Below are positions 11,201-30,390 of a stretch of 64,000 nucleotides of DNA, one piece after another (position 1 is the first letter of the stretch; the number at the start of each line of letters is the position of its first letter). Origin of the DNA: Caprimulgus europaeus (lineage: Eukaryota > Chordata > Aves > Caprimulgiformes > Caprimulgidae). The translations under genes and the position numbers were made by a program. The notes beneath the pieces are model-generated. The model was not told where the DNA came from. It ran no database searches and saw only the letters and a list, made by a program, of their open reading frames with translations. Location: positions 2,170,001 through 2,234,000 of the forward strand of contig OU015551.1 of the NCBI GenBank assembly GCA_907165065.1. The letters run 5' to 3'.

Positions 11201-12561
11201 CAAAATGAGGGAGGGGAAGACCTAATGCTTGTCTTGCCCCTCGATTCCCTCCGCAGGTGTGAGTGTCAGCCCACTCCTCCCATGCTTTGGCTCAGGAGTG
11301 ACTCCAGGTTAGTTTGGAACCTACTGGTTGGGGGCTGCTGTCACTTGGGGGGGGGTGTGGGTGGAGGTGGGGGGGGCCTGCAGGGGATGGGAGAGGCCCC
11401 ATGGGGTGCTGTGATGCTCCCCAGAGAGCAGAGGGGGAGGGCAGGCTCCCTCATTTTTGGGAGCCATATGGAGTGGGGATGCTGCCCAGGTAGGCTCAGA
11501 GATTGGGGGGGGGGGGTCGCTGGCTGCATCCCCTGTCCCCCCAAGAACTGCCCAGCCTGGTCCCTGGGCAGAAGCAGCAGGAGAAGGGGCTGCAGCAGCT
11601 GCTTGGGCTCGACCCCCCCCCATTGCCCCACACTGGAGCCCCCACTCCATGGGGTGCAGAGGTGACAAGCAAGGGGAGGTCAGGACTGGGCTGGGGGGGG
11701 GGGCACAGCCCCACTCCCAGCTTTGGGGCTCCCCTCCATGGGGCAGGGACCTCTGTGCAGTTGGGGCTTGAAGCTGGGGGGCTCCTGCCCCCCATAACAC
11801 CAGCTGATCCGAGCCCCACAGCACCCAGCACCATGCACCCAGCACCCAGAGCTGCTCGCCCTGCACCCTGCGCTGCCACATTGTGTGGCTCCCAGCGGCG
11901 AGGGGCTTCCTGGGTGCAGCCCCCCCAACCCTGATCATGGTGGAGAGGGTGGGGGGTCGGTGGGTGAGCTCTGTGCTTCCCTCCTCGCCCACCCTTGCAG
12001 GACACTCCTCCACCAGCCGCATCGTGTGGGAGCACACGCGGGGCCGCTACAGCTGCACCCAGTGCCCCTTCTCCAGCGCCTCGCGGGAGGAGATGACCCT
12101 GCACATCGAGGACCACCGCAAGAACCCCCCCCCGCCGCCCCCCCGCCTGGATGCAGACATGGGTACGGTCCTGGGGGGCAGCGAGGAGGGACCCCCCCCC
12201 CCTCCAACTCATGGGATATGTGTGAGGAGTGGGCTTAATGTGCCCCCCCCACACTGCAATGTGAACCCCACTCGCTGTGTCCTGGAAGGGGGGTGACTGG
12301 TCACTGGGGTGGGTGCTGGCCACTTCCCAGCCCACAGCAATGTCCCAGGGGGTCTCTGTCCCCTCATTGTGACCCCCCCAACCAGGTGCCAGGCCCCCCC
12401 CCCACTACCCAAGTAGCTTTTGCAGGAGTTGGGGTGCAAGAGGCTCAGCTGCAGCACTGATGGATTTCTTCTGTCTCCCTCCAGATTTTGGGGTGGGCCT
12501 CGCCTCCTTCCACGCCAAGCTGCCGCCGGAGATGGAGAACTCCCTGTACTCCCAGCTCTGA
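8236..12561 (+). CDS. ZNF414: Zinc finger protein 414
   Basis: Seven coding exons join in phase: 8236-8305, 9157-9252, 9337-9444, 9675-9780, 10333-10856, 12001-12162 and 12485-12561, all with GT/AG introns, giving 380 residues. Four zinc fingers are visible. Three lie at residues 61-83, 97-119 and 128-148, the third being C2HC (CENC...HLHVC). The fourth, near 320-340, lies after a long Pro/Ser-rich linker encoded by exon 5. The segments DLRPLKRRPVPG, YFKCENCLLRFRTHRSLFKH and VWKKSQ match human ZNF414 as I remember it, and human isoforms of 312 and 390 residues bracket this length. It is probably a nuclear DNA-binding protein, with no well-established target. The first exon is the weakest part: its phase and Kozak context fit, but the N-terminus diverges from mammals and an in-frame ATG lies upstream at 8137. 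Confidence 0.88.
8358..8784 (-). mobile_element. CR1 LINE in ZNF414 intron 1
   Basis: Minus-strand CR1 3' end. It starts on the plus strand with AGAATCCCAGAATGGTTGAG and extends to CTTCATCATCTTAGAAGCCC, which is the end of the ORF2 region read backwards. It lies between coding exons 1 and 2, antisense to the gene. Confidence 0.92.
9066..9133. repeat. 21-bp tandem repeat before ZNF414 exon 2
   Basis: Slightly more than three copies of GAGGTGGTTTGGGCCAGGGTT, ending about 20 bases before the exon 2 acceptor at 9156. Confidence 0.85.
9888..10287. repeat. Minisatellite in ZNF414 intron 4
   Basis: Seven copies of a 57-65 bp unit beginning GCCCCCAGAGAT and containing TTGATGATACCCCAAGCAC. Two unit classes, with GGGGTTGGGGG or TTTGGGGG after the start, are interspersed. 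The array fills most of the intron between finger 2 and finger 3. Frames across it are artefacts. Confidence 0.9.
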
Positions 12562-12945
12562 TGTCCCCAGCTCCCAGGAACCGCTCCTGCACTTCCCCAT
12601 CCCTCCCCACAGCCAGGCAGAGGGACACTGCACAGCCCTGGGCCACCGCGCTGGGACAGGGACCCCCTCCCTGGGGAGCAGGAGCAGCCCCCAGCCCCAG
12701 CCCCAGCCCGGGCTGGCAGAGGGGTGGATGTGGGGTTGTTTGGGGTTTTTTTCTCATGAATTTCTCCCCTCCCTTTTATTTTTGGAAACGCTGCAGCACT
12801 CAGCCCCCTGCATCTCCCTCCCCCAACGGTCTCGTGGCTTCAGCTCCAGGGGCTCTGGGCTTTGCCCTGGAGGTTGCTCAGGAGTTAGTGGACATCTCTG
12901 CAATGAGATCTCGAAATAATAAATGGGAATTGTCCAGGAGTGGTG
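12562..12945 (+). other. ZNF414: ZNF414 3' UTR with poly(A) signal
   Basis: Follows the TGA at 12559-12561. A canonical AATAAA lies at 12918-12923, so the transcript should end near 12940. A C-rich stretch with CAGCCC repeats lies at 12690-12710. Confidence 0.65.
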
Positions 12946-14944
12946 GCCAGGAGAGGCTCTGTCTGTCCCCACAGTGGCTGGGGGCAAGGGGAGAGTGGTG
13001 CCACCCCCCCCCCCAAAAGGCTGCTCCCCCAACCCATAGGAGGGGCAGGGGGGGTGGTGTCCCCACAAGTGTGGTCCCAACTTTGAGGTTGGTCATGCCC
13101 TTGGGCAGGTTTGGGACAAGGGAGGGGAGATGTCCCTGTCCTCCCACCCCTGTCAACACCAAACCATGCTGGGCTCTGGAGAAGACTCTGCCAGTTGCAT
13201 CCCAGCACCCAAAGCCCAGCAGGACCTCAGCACCCAGCCACAGGCAGAGGTGGCAGGAAGCCACTTGGCACCAGGCAACAAGGGGGCAGGTCCCCAGTCC
13301 TTGGGGGGCTGCACAACCCCCTGCACCCCTCGTGGGACCCAGTGGCCACGTTCCCTCCACAGCCCCATCCCAGTGAGATGTTTACACTGGTTTGAGCAAA
13401 GCAGGTCACTGGTTACCAGTGCCCACACTGGCCGGGTGCCAGCTGGAGCAAGGGGTGGCAGTGCCAGCACCCCACTGCTCTGCACCCCGGGGTCCACTGC
13501 TGCCATCAGCCCCAGGAGGGGCCACAAACCCCAGGGGAATTTTTTTTCCTCCATCCCAGCTCAGTCCTGGGTCTTGGCCAGACCCATTCACCCCAAAACA
13601 CGGATCCCACAGAGGGACCTTCACCTTCCCACCCCACCCCCCCCACATCAATCAGCCCTGCCCACGGCCCTGCTGTGGGTACAGCCAAGTGGGGGGGATC
13701 ACCGAGCCCCAGCACCCCCAGTTCTGCCCCATGATGGGGGCTCAGGAGGGTCCCCAGGGATCCTGGCTGGGGTGGACGTGCCTCCCTGCAGCATCCCCAC
13801 TGCCACCTGCCACTCCTGCCTGCACCCCTGTGCTGGGGACACCACACCACTGTCCCCAACCCACCCGGCGTGTCACCGGCCAGGGGCAGCACCAGCCCTG
13901 GATGAGGATGGAGTGAAACTGGAGGAGGCAGAGAACCAGTTGGATGGACAGACTGGGCCAGACAGAGCTGCAGCTCCAGCACCGCTGTCTGCATCCAGGG
14001 GAGCGAGCAGGAGGGCTCCCCACTGCAGTGGGGCAGCCCCACAGCCACCCAGCTGGGTGGGGAGGGGGTGGTGAGGCTGTATTTGAGAGGTGGGACCCTC
14101 ACCCAGGTGGGGATGGGCAGCACTGGGGTGCAGCAGCCCCCCAATTTGGCAGTGAGGAGTGGGGCTGGGAGCGGGTGCAGCGCTGTGCTGACCCTCCCAG
14201 CTCTGGGTCACACAGGGCCTGGGGCTGCCCCCACCCTGTCCAGCATGGACCCCCCCCTGAGCAGGGGACAAAGGTGCTGAAGTGAGAAGCCTGAGCTGAA
14301 CCCCCCCCAGCTGCTGAGACCTGATGGAGCAGCAACTCATTACGGAGCCATACAGCCCTCTGCAAGGAGAGGGACCCTCCAGATCCCAATGAGGGGGGGG
14401 ACACACGGTGGCACCAGGCACAGCTTGGACCCCCCCAGCCCCAGCTGGCACAGGCATCTGCCCTGAACCCCCCCCCAGACCAGCCCACAGTGGGGTTCCT
14501 CCTCCCTGCCTTGGGTTTGTGCCCCAACATCCAGCTTCTCTCCAGGGCAGGGAAGGTGCCCACCCCAAAACCCAGCAGTGAGGAGACCCTTCCCCAGCAT
14601 CTCCTTGACCCTCCCAGGTCTGGCTACAGCCACTTCTGAAGGCTGAGACCACAGCTCAGGAGGGGCTGCACCATCCTGGATGGATCTGTGCCACCCCACC
14701 CCAGACCCCCTCCTCCATCCCCACCCCACAAGCAGCCCTGACATCCCCAACCCAGCCCCATCTGCACTTACCCAACTGGGGCTCTGAGCAAAACCCAGCT
14801 ACACTGGGGACACAGAACCCAGTGCACCCCAAAAAGACACAAGAAAAACCACCCCAAACCTTCCATCCCGTGTTCCCACAGGCTGGGGGCAGCTCAGATG
14901 TTCCTAGAGCAGAGGCAGCAAAGACCACAACGTTCACTGCAATG
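12946..14944. other. Intergenic spacer between convergent ZNF414 and ANP32B
   Basis: C-rich, without CR1 and without a recognisable exon. Open frames here match no family I know. The two neighbouring genes point towards each other across this 2-kb spacer. Confidence 0.5.
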
Positions 14945-16806
14945 GCTTTTTAAAAACTGAAGTCTTTATTAAAAGTTTTATCCAAATTTTTGTAACAAAA
15001 GATACAAAAGGGCTGGAAATCCTTAATTTCTGGGACTAGTCTGACGAATCCAAACCTGACAGTGACTAGGCTAATATAAAATCCATACAGTCTGCTAAAA
15101 ATGCAGGGAAAAAAAAATTAGAAGTAACTGCTGCTCTGAAATTTCTTTTTTAAAAAAAAAAAAAAATTCCTTTTAACATTTATAAGTTACTCAGTTTGCA
15201 TTTTACAGGACTCGTTCTTCTCCCAATGGTTACAGCTACTGTACAATGCAAGAGACACCAGCGAGAAGAGAACAAAGCAACAGGAGCTGGGGATGTGCTG
15301 AGCACACCCCACCCCCCTGCAGGAGCCGCTGCCAGAGCCTCACCCCCCAGCGAGCCACAAAGTGCCAGTGCGGCTGCACCCCCCCAGAGCCCCCAAAATG
15401 GGGGGGAAGAGTTGTTCTTCCCACCCCAGCACGACTTTCCTGGCACCCCAGCACCGAGCTGTTTCCATCCTGTGGAGGCAACGGGGCCAGTTCACCCCAG
15501 CAGCTCATGGAGGTGGTGGTTGAACATCTTCCAGGCAGAGGAGAAGTGGGGAAGGGGTGAGAAATCCTCCCAGTGCAGAGCTACACCTGGCTGAACCCCC
15601 CCTCAACACACTTTTCCCCTTGGTGGGGGACACACACAACGCTCTGTGACACCATCAGTGCTCCCACAGCAGAAACACGAGTGGGAGAGCTGGGTTTGTG
15701 CTCAGTGCACTTCTCTTCAGGCTGAAAAGCAAAGAGGACACAGAGGACAGCGCTGAGGTGAGCATCCAGAGTGGGAACTGGTGAGAAGGACCCTGAGAAC
15801 ATAACGAGGCTGACACGGTCACCCGGGGCACGCCGAGTCCGGTGCATCACAGTGATAGTGGTGGGACATGTTCTGGACAGTGTGAAATGGGAGCTGGACA
15901 GAAGCACAGTGATCCCTTCACCTGCTCTTTCCTATCTCTTCCTACAGGCAGAGGTTGCTACAGGGGTGATGAGAAACCTCATCACAGCAAAGCCCCCTCC
16001 CCACCCACACAAATAAAAAATAATCAAACTTATTTGGACACCCAAGTGAAAATGATTAGGTGGCCACCAGGAAAAATATTCCAGTTTATAGATAAAAAAA
16101 TAGGAAAGCAAGCACAGGGCTACTGCAAGGTGCATCACCAGGGGTACCAGGTCTTACAAGCAGCCAACCCCCTCCCCTCACCCCGGTCCCACAAGACCCC
16201 CCCCAAAGCACCCCACATTCCCAGCACTAAAGTATCTTCAATCAAGCATCTCCAGAGATCACATCACCATGATTTCTGATCAGAGAGACCTCAGTGATCA
16301 TTCGCTCTCGAGTCCATTTTGGCTGCACCCACTGCTCCAGGCGGCTCAAGGTAGCTTGGAGAAAGCTGCTCCGAGGGCACGTGGATTGCAAAGACACCTT
16401 TCCTCCTTTGCTGTCAGGCAGGGTGGTGAGCTGGAGCTCTGGGTCCAGTGTGGCAAGGCTGATTTCAGACACAAAAGATACCCTAGGAGGAATTAATTTT
16501 TTTTTCTTTTTTTTTTGTTTTTTTTTTTTTTTTTCTTTTTTTTCTTTTTTTTTTTTGCAAACTGCTGCACAAACCACAAAACGGGAGAAAAAAGCCTTTG
16601 GTCATGAAATATTTGTGAAGAAAGTGAAGATTTGTATGGAAGATTCCCCTGAATGCCTACAGTATTCTACATCTTAAAAAAATATATTGTGGAGGCTGCA
16701 GCCATACAAAGAGGGGAGGAAGTGGGAGATGGGGATTTACAGTCTCACATAGACACAACGGGGAGGTTAAGACAAGCACAGTCATAAGTCTGTAAAACTG
16801 ATTGGC
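14945..16806 (-). other. ANP32B: ANP32B 3' UTR with poly(A) signal
   Basis: From the ANP32B stop down to a minus-strand AATAAA at 14965-14970 there is about 1.85 kb without another poly(A) signal of that form, consistent with one long terminal exon. An interrupted A-rich run in transcript sense lies at 16497-16556. The exact end is inferred. Confidence 0.65.
16497..16556. repeat. Interrupted poly(T), A-rich in the ANP32B transcript
   Basis: Runs of T broken by single C or G bases, about 60 bp, within the ANP32B 3' UTR. Confidence 0.85.
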
Positions 16807-24329
<7,523 letters not shown>

Positions 24330-24744
24330 CCTCCCGCCGCCCCGAGCCGAGCCGAGCTCCCCGCTCCGCTCCCGCCGCCCCGAGCTCCGCTCCGCTCCCG
24401 CCGCCCCGCCCCGAGCTCCGCTCCCGCCCGAGCCCGCGCGCGCCGCCGCCACCCCGGCCCCGGAAGGCGCCAACGGCAACAAAGGCGGCGCGCGCCGCGC
24501 CCCCTGCCGGCCGCCCGCTGCGCCGCGCCGTGCCGCGCTGTGCTCACCCCCCCCACGGCAGCGCCCCCTGCCGGCCCCGAGCAGCGCCGCTGGGGCTGCG
24601 CTCTTGGGGGTGTCCCGCGCACCGACACCCCCCCCCCTACCCCGGCACCCTGGGGCAGGAACCGCGTCCCCATCCCGGGGCCATGTCCCCATCCCAGCAC
24701 CACATTCCCTTCGCCGGCACCATGTGCTCAGCTCCAGGCACCAC

Positions 24745-25078
24745 ATCCACATCCCAACCCACACCTCCATCCCAACCCACACCTCCATCCCAACCCACAC
24801 CCCCATCCCAACCCACACCTCCATCCCAACCCACACCCCCATCCCAACCCACATTCACAACCCAACCCACACCCCCATCCCAACCCACATCCCCATCCCA
24901 ACCCACACCCCCATCCCAACCCACATCCCCATCCCATCCCCACATCCCCATCCCCACACTCCCATCCCCACATCCCCATCCCCACACTCCCATCCCCACA
25001 TCCCCATCCCCACACTCCCATCCCCACACCCCCATCCCCACACTCCCATCCCCACACCCCCATCCCATCCCCACCCCA
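24745..25078. repeat. Minisatellite CCCATCCCAACCCACA / CCCATCCCCACA
   Basis: Two adjoining array types. A 17-bp unit (CACCTCCATCCCAACCCA) runs from 24745 to about 24930, then a 12-14 bp unit (CCCATCCCCACACT or CCCATCCCCACAT) continues to 25078. One strand is almost free of G. Confidence 0.92.
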
Positions 25079-25574
25079 GGTCTCCTCTCTCCCGCCGCTG
25101 AGGTGACACCCACCAGCGCTGCCGCGGCCGGGGCGGCTGATAGAGCCGGGGCGGAACCCTGCTGCAGTCAGATAACGGCGGCGGCAGCTCCCCCGCTGCG
25201 CTCAGGGTTACCGGATGGTTTCCCTTCTCCCACCCCACGGGCAGCCCGCAGAGCCCTGCAGTTCACCCTGCCCGGGGCCACGCTCCGGGTGGGAACACGC
25301 TGAGCTGGGAATCCAGCTGGGTGAGGTGAGGGTTGGTGGGACAACTGCAGCTCATGGGCTTCGTGGTCATGGGAGCACCTGGCCCAGGTGGTGCTGTGGG
25401 ACCCAGCTGTGCTTCAAGGGTGCAATGGAGCTGTGGGACTCGCTACGCTGGGCTTGGGAAGGTCCCTCACCACGTCATGGTGTCACTGTTCCCAGGGACC
25501 CTGCTCAGTACGAGGATTCCTGCAGGAGGTGGGCACTGCTGGTGGTGACTTCATTAAAATTCTTTTAAAATATA
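25079..25574. other. GC-rich patch, no gene recognised
   Basis: A smaller CpG-rich patch at about 25085-25210 contains GGCTGATAGA and CAGATAACGG, two GATA-like motifs 30 bp apart. The rest is unremarkable. Promoter or enhancer activity is possible but unsupported. Confidence 0.3.
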
Positions 25575-25941
25575 AGAGAATCCCATAATTTTCTCAATTG
25601 GAAAACCCTCTAAGCTCATTGAGTCCCATCATGAACCCAACACTGACCAGTCCCCACTAACCCATGTCCCTCAGCACTGTGTCTACACGACTCTTCAATC
25701 CCTCCAGGGATGGGGACTCCACCACTGCCCTGGGCAACCCCTTCCAATGCCTCAGAACCCTTTCAGCAAAGAAATTCTTCCTCACATCCCATCTCAACTG
25801 CCCTGGGCACAACTGGAGCCCATTTCCTCTTGTCCTGTCCCTTGTTCCTTGGTTGAACAGACCCACCCCCACCTCTCTGCACCCTCCTTGCAGGGACTTG
25901 GACAGAGCCAGAAGGTCTCCCCTCAGCCTCCTTTTCTCCAG
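25575..25941 (-). mobile_element. CR1 LINE, 3' end
   Basis: Minus-strand CR1 starting AGAATCCCATAATTTTC and reaching GCCTCCTTTTCTCCAGG, in the same subtype as 17288. Confidence 0.92.
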
Positions 25942-26606
25942 GAGAAATCTCCAGCCTCCTTTTATCCAGAGAAATCTCTCTGATCGAAGACCAAGGCTCC
26001 AAGTAAACAGGAACACGAGGACTCGCAGGACCAGCCATGGTCCCTCCTTGTCCCCTCTGGCAGCTGGCCACTGGCTTGCCTTGTACGGGAGGAAATGGCT
26101 TTGTGGGACATCACAGCTGATTTGTGCCAGTTGGCTCTGACATGAACCTTGTTCTGATAGGAGGAGCAAAATGAGGTGGTGACGCTCAGCAGATGGGTTT
26201 CAGCTCCAAAGTGGCCAAACCCAGAGGTTTTTTTAAGAGCAGATAAGGGACATCTCCATAAGGAAAAGCCACCCTCCACTCCCTCACTGACCATGACTCA
26301 GTTTCTCCAGCCCAGCTGTATGTCAGAGAGCTCCTGGTGCTCTGCTGTGGAGTGAGCAGCCCATGGAGCACCTCACCCATCAGGTGTCTCCGCACTGTGC
26401 CCCTAAGGAACTCCCCCTTGAAGCCCCCAGCACTGAGGCTGTGTGGAGGTGGGCAGATGCTGTGGAGGATGAGTGTGGTGAGGGGACTAAAGAAGCAGGG
26501 GGAGCAGCCCACAGCAGGGACAGGCCTGGCTGCAACATCCAGAGCATCTTCTCAGTGCCCTGTCTGGGTTAATCACGTCCCCATGGGTGAAGCAGCAAGA
26601 GGGTCA
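25942..26606. other. Gene-free stretch
   Basis: A short echo of the CR1 sequence (AGCCTCCTTTTATCCAG) follows the element. Nothing else recognised. Confidence 0.35.
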
Positions 26607-26775
26607 TCAAATCCTAGAATTATTTAGGTTGGAAAAGACCTTTAAGATCATCAAGTCCAACTGTAAGATCATTGAGTCCAACCATAACATCATCAAAAAC
26701 AACTGTAAGATCAAGTCCTACTGTAACATCATCAAATCCAACTGTAAGGTCATCAAGTCCAACTGTAACCAGGTC
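26607..26775 (-). mobile_element. CR1 3' end expanded into a 21-bp tandem array
   Basis: The CR1 terminus (TAGAATTATTTAGGTTGGAA) is followed at 26644-26766 by about six copies of AAGATCATCAAGTCCAACTGT, a motif that occurs once in ordinary CR1 tails. Confidence 0.85.
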
Positions 26776-27637
26776 CCCCCTTCCTTTGCAGGGTGACTCC
26801 AGGCTTATCCAGCCCTTTTTGGCTTCACCAGGACCTACTCAAGAGGGACAAGCAGGTCCCAGCACCCAAGGAAAAGGGTCCCCAATCTCCCCCCTCCATG
26901 CCCATCCACCGGCTCCACCAGCAGCTTCTGCAGGCTGCCCCTGGGCAGAGCAGCTGGGAGATGAGCCCCGAGCTCCCCTTTGCTGATCTGCATGTGTTTG
27001 CAGGTCTCTTTCACGTCCTTTTCGAGGCTGTTTCCTGTCCTTTGTCGAAAACAATGGTCCCCTGTCCCTGCTGATCCCAGGGTGGCTTTATGTCCCCTCC
27101 CCTGGGCTGCTCTCCCTCGGGACCTGGACTTTCTGTTTGTCTTCAAACACAAACCCCAGCTCCTCTGATGTAACCGCAGGGATTTGAAAGCAGTGCCTGG
27201 GGTTTGAGGTCTGGGAGATGCAGTTAAACCCAACTCGATGTTTTTTTTCTCTGTGTTTTGGGGCAGTTTAACGTGAAGTTGGTGATTTACTGAGCAAGCA
27301 CCAGGGAGGGGGGAGCTGGATGGTAAATGCTGACATGGGTTGAAATTCAGGGCTGGAGCTTTTCACACAAGCTGGAGCACAGATGCTGGGGATAACGCAT
27401 TACCCGTCTGTTATACAACAGAATGTTATCTGCCTGCATTGCTTTAACTGCTTCCTTCCTAGCCCAGGGTCTCCAGAGACTGAACCCTGTATAAACAAGC
27501 CTTCTACTGGGATATACTGGGATCCAGTGGCAGGAGAGCATCAAATCAACTGGAACAGCTTCTCCTGTGAGAGCCAGGAGCTGCACAAGCCCCCAAGAGC
27601 TGGTCCCTGCATGGCTGAGCTGTTCCACCAAGGTGAT
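26776..27637. other. Gene-free stretch
   Basis: No recognisable exon or repeat, apart from a doubled TACTGGGAT near 27510. Confidence 0.35.
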
Positions 27638-28388
<751 letters not shown>

Positions 28389-28753
28389 ACAGTTTGCTCC
28401 AGAGAGATCTTCAGGACAATTTGGGGATATTCAGTGATCTCCTGTAGCTGGAGGAAGTGATCAGGCAACTTCCCTGAAGATTTACAAGCCAATGAGACAT
28501 CAACTGGGAGACCAGAAATATATATATATATCTATATATATAGTGTACCTGAACAACACCTCAAGGAGGAGGCAAATGAGGTTAATACAGTTGTTGGCAG
28601 CCTTTAGAAAAAAATCCCATGGTTTTTGTTTGTTTTTTTGATTGTTTGGCTGCTGGAAATCTGGGATATAAAACTTGAAGGGCTTGATGTGCTGGGCACC
28701 TTGGAGACTCCCTCTACCCCTGCTTCCTGAGTGGTCCACGTCCCACCGGCTCT
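28389..28753. other. Gene-free stretch with an (AT)n microsatellite
   Basis: A TATATATA microsatellite broken by one C lies at 28517-28542. Nothing else recognised. Confidence 0.5.
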
Positions 28754-29078
28754 CACAGAATCCCAGAATCACCTTGACTGGAAAAGCCCTTTGAGCTCAT
28801 TGAGTCCAACCATGAACCCAACACTGACCAGTCCCCACTGACCCCTGTCCCTCAGCACTGTGTCTACACGACTCTTCAATCCCTCCAGGGATGGGGACTC
28901 CACCACTGCCCTGGGCAACCCCTTCCAATGCCTCAGAACCCTTTCAGCACAGAAATTCTTCCTCACATCCCATCTCAACTGCCCTGGGCACAACTGGAGC
29001 CCATTTCCTCTTGTCCTGTCCCTTGCTCCTTGGTTGAACAGACCCACCCCCACCTCTCTGCACCCTCCTTGCAGGGAG
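28754..29078 (-). mobile_element. CR1 LINE, 3' end
   Basis: Minus-strand CR1 starting CACAGAATCCCAGAATCACC. It stops at CACCCTCCTTGCAGGGA, about 60 bp before the telomere-like array. Confidence 0.92.
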
Positions 29079-29140
29079 TTGGGGAGGGGGAGGTGGTTAC
29101 AGAGAGCAGGTAGTCGTAGAAAGTGATTTGTAGAGAATTG

Positions 29141-29519
29141 CCTAACCCTAACTCTAACTGTAATCCTAACCCAGACTCTAACCCTAATCCTAAACTCTAA
29201 CCCTAACCCTAACAGTAACCCTAACTCCAACTGTAACCCTAATCCTAACTCTAACCCTAATCCTAAACTCTAACCCTAACTCTAACCTCAACCCTAAACC
29301 TAACCCTAACTCTAACTCTAATCCCAAACTCTAATCTGAACGCTGACTCTAACCTTAATCCTAACTCTAATCCTAACCCAAATTCTAATCCGAACCCTCA
29401 CTCTAACTCTAAATCTAATCCTAACCCTATCCCTAATCGTAATCCTAACCCAAAATCTAATTCTAACCCAAACTCTAACCCTTACCCTAGCTCTAACCCT
29501 AACTCCAATCCCAGCCCCA
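29141..29519. repeat. Interstitial telomere-like repeat, degenerate (CCCTAA)n
   Basis: About 60 units of CCCTAA and variants (CTCTAA, CCTAAT, CCAAA) cover 380 bp. Perfect vertebrate telomere hexamers are scattered among diverged ones. This is the C-rich telomeric strand read 5' to 3'. Confidence 0.9.
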
Positions 29520-29951
29520 ACGCTCTCCCGCGGCCGCAGAGCCGCTCCGGTGCCGGCAGAGGGAAGCATCCCCCCGCCCAGGCGGGGAGCGGGACCCCGG
29601 CAGCCCGGCCAGGGCCCCCTGGAGGCTGGAGCCCGGCCCTGGGGGGTCCTGGGGGAAACCCCAGGTTCCGTGGGAGCAGGAGCAAACACCTCTGCAGAGG
29701 GAGGGCTTGAGCCTGGCTGGATTCCCCGTCGTGGAGCCGTGCAAAGGGGTCCTGATGCTGCGCTGGTGCCTCCTGCCTGGGCTCTGCAACCCTTGCTCAT
29801 GGGGCGTGCGACTGCCAGGCACCTTCCTGTATTTTGGGGTGAGATGGAGGTGCCCAAAAGGTTTGGATGCCCTCAGCTTCCCTCTCTCCAGGCACTCAGC
29901 AGAAGTGCCTGAAACAGGGAATGTTCCTGAAACAATTCTTGTCTGGAACTC
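29520..29951. other. GC-rich stretch next to the telomere-like array
   Basis: CpG-rich at 29520-29640, with a GCGGCCGC site. A 120-residue open frame (29550-29912) matches nothing I know and is probably chance. Confidence 0.4.
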
Positions 29952-30390
29952 CTGGAGTGTCTCCAGTGAAGAGCAACTAAGATGATGAAAGGACTGGAGC
30001 ATCCTTCAGATGAGGAAAGGCTGAGGGAGCTGAGTCTGTTCAGCCTGGAGAAGAGATGACCCAGAGGGGATCTGATCAATGTTGATCAATAGCTAAAGGG
30101 AGAGTGGCCAGAGGATGGGACCAGACTCTTCTCACTGGCACCCAACAACAGGGTGAAAGGCAACGGGGGCATGAACTGCAGCGTAGGAAGTTCCACCTGA
30201 ACACCAGGAAGAACTTCTTCACTGGGAGGGTGCCGGAGCCCTGGGCCAGGCTGCCCAGAGAGGGTGAGGAGTCTCCATCTCTGGAGATGCTAAAAAAACA
30301 CCTGGACAAAATCCTGGTTCATGTGCCTGAACAGGGGGGTTGGACTGGATGTGACCTTCCGAGGTCCCTTCCGACCTCAACCACCCTGTG
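29952..30390 (+). mobile_element. CR1 LINE, 3' end
   Basis: Plus-strand CR1 from GAGCAACTAAGATGATGAAAG to CCTCAACCACCCTGTGA. Its sequence class matches the minus-strand copy at 8358-8784. Confidence 0.92.

Noticed and set aside
29141-29519. A true chromosome end
   Set aside because: The repeats are degenerate, and ordinary sequence with CR1 copies continues on both sides.
29550-29912. 120-codon frame in the CpG-rich patch
   Set aside because: No recognisable domain, no splice context and a compositional explanation.
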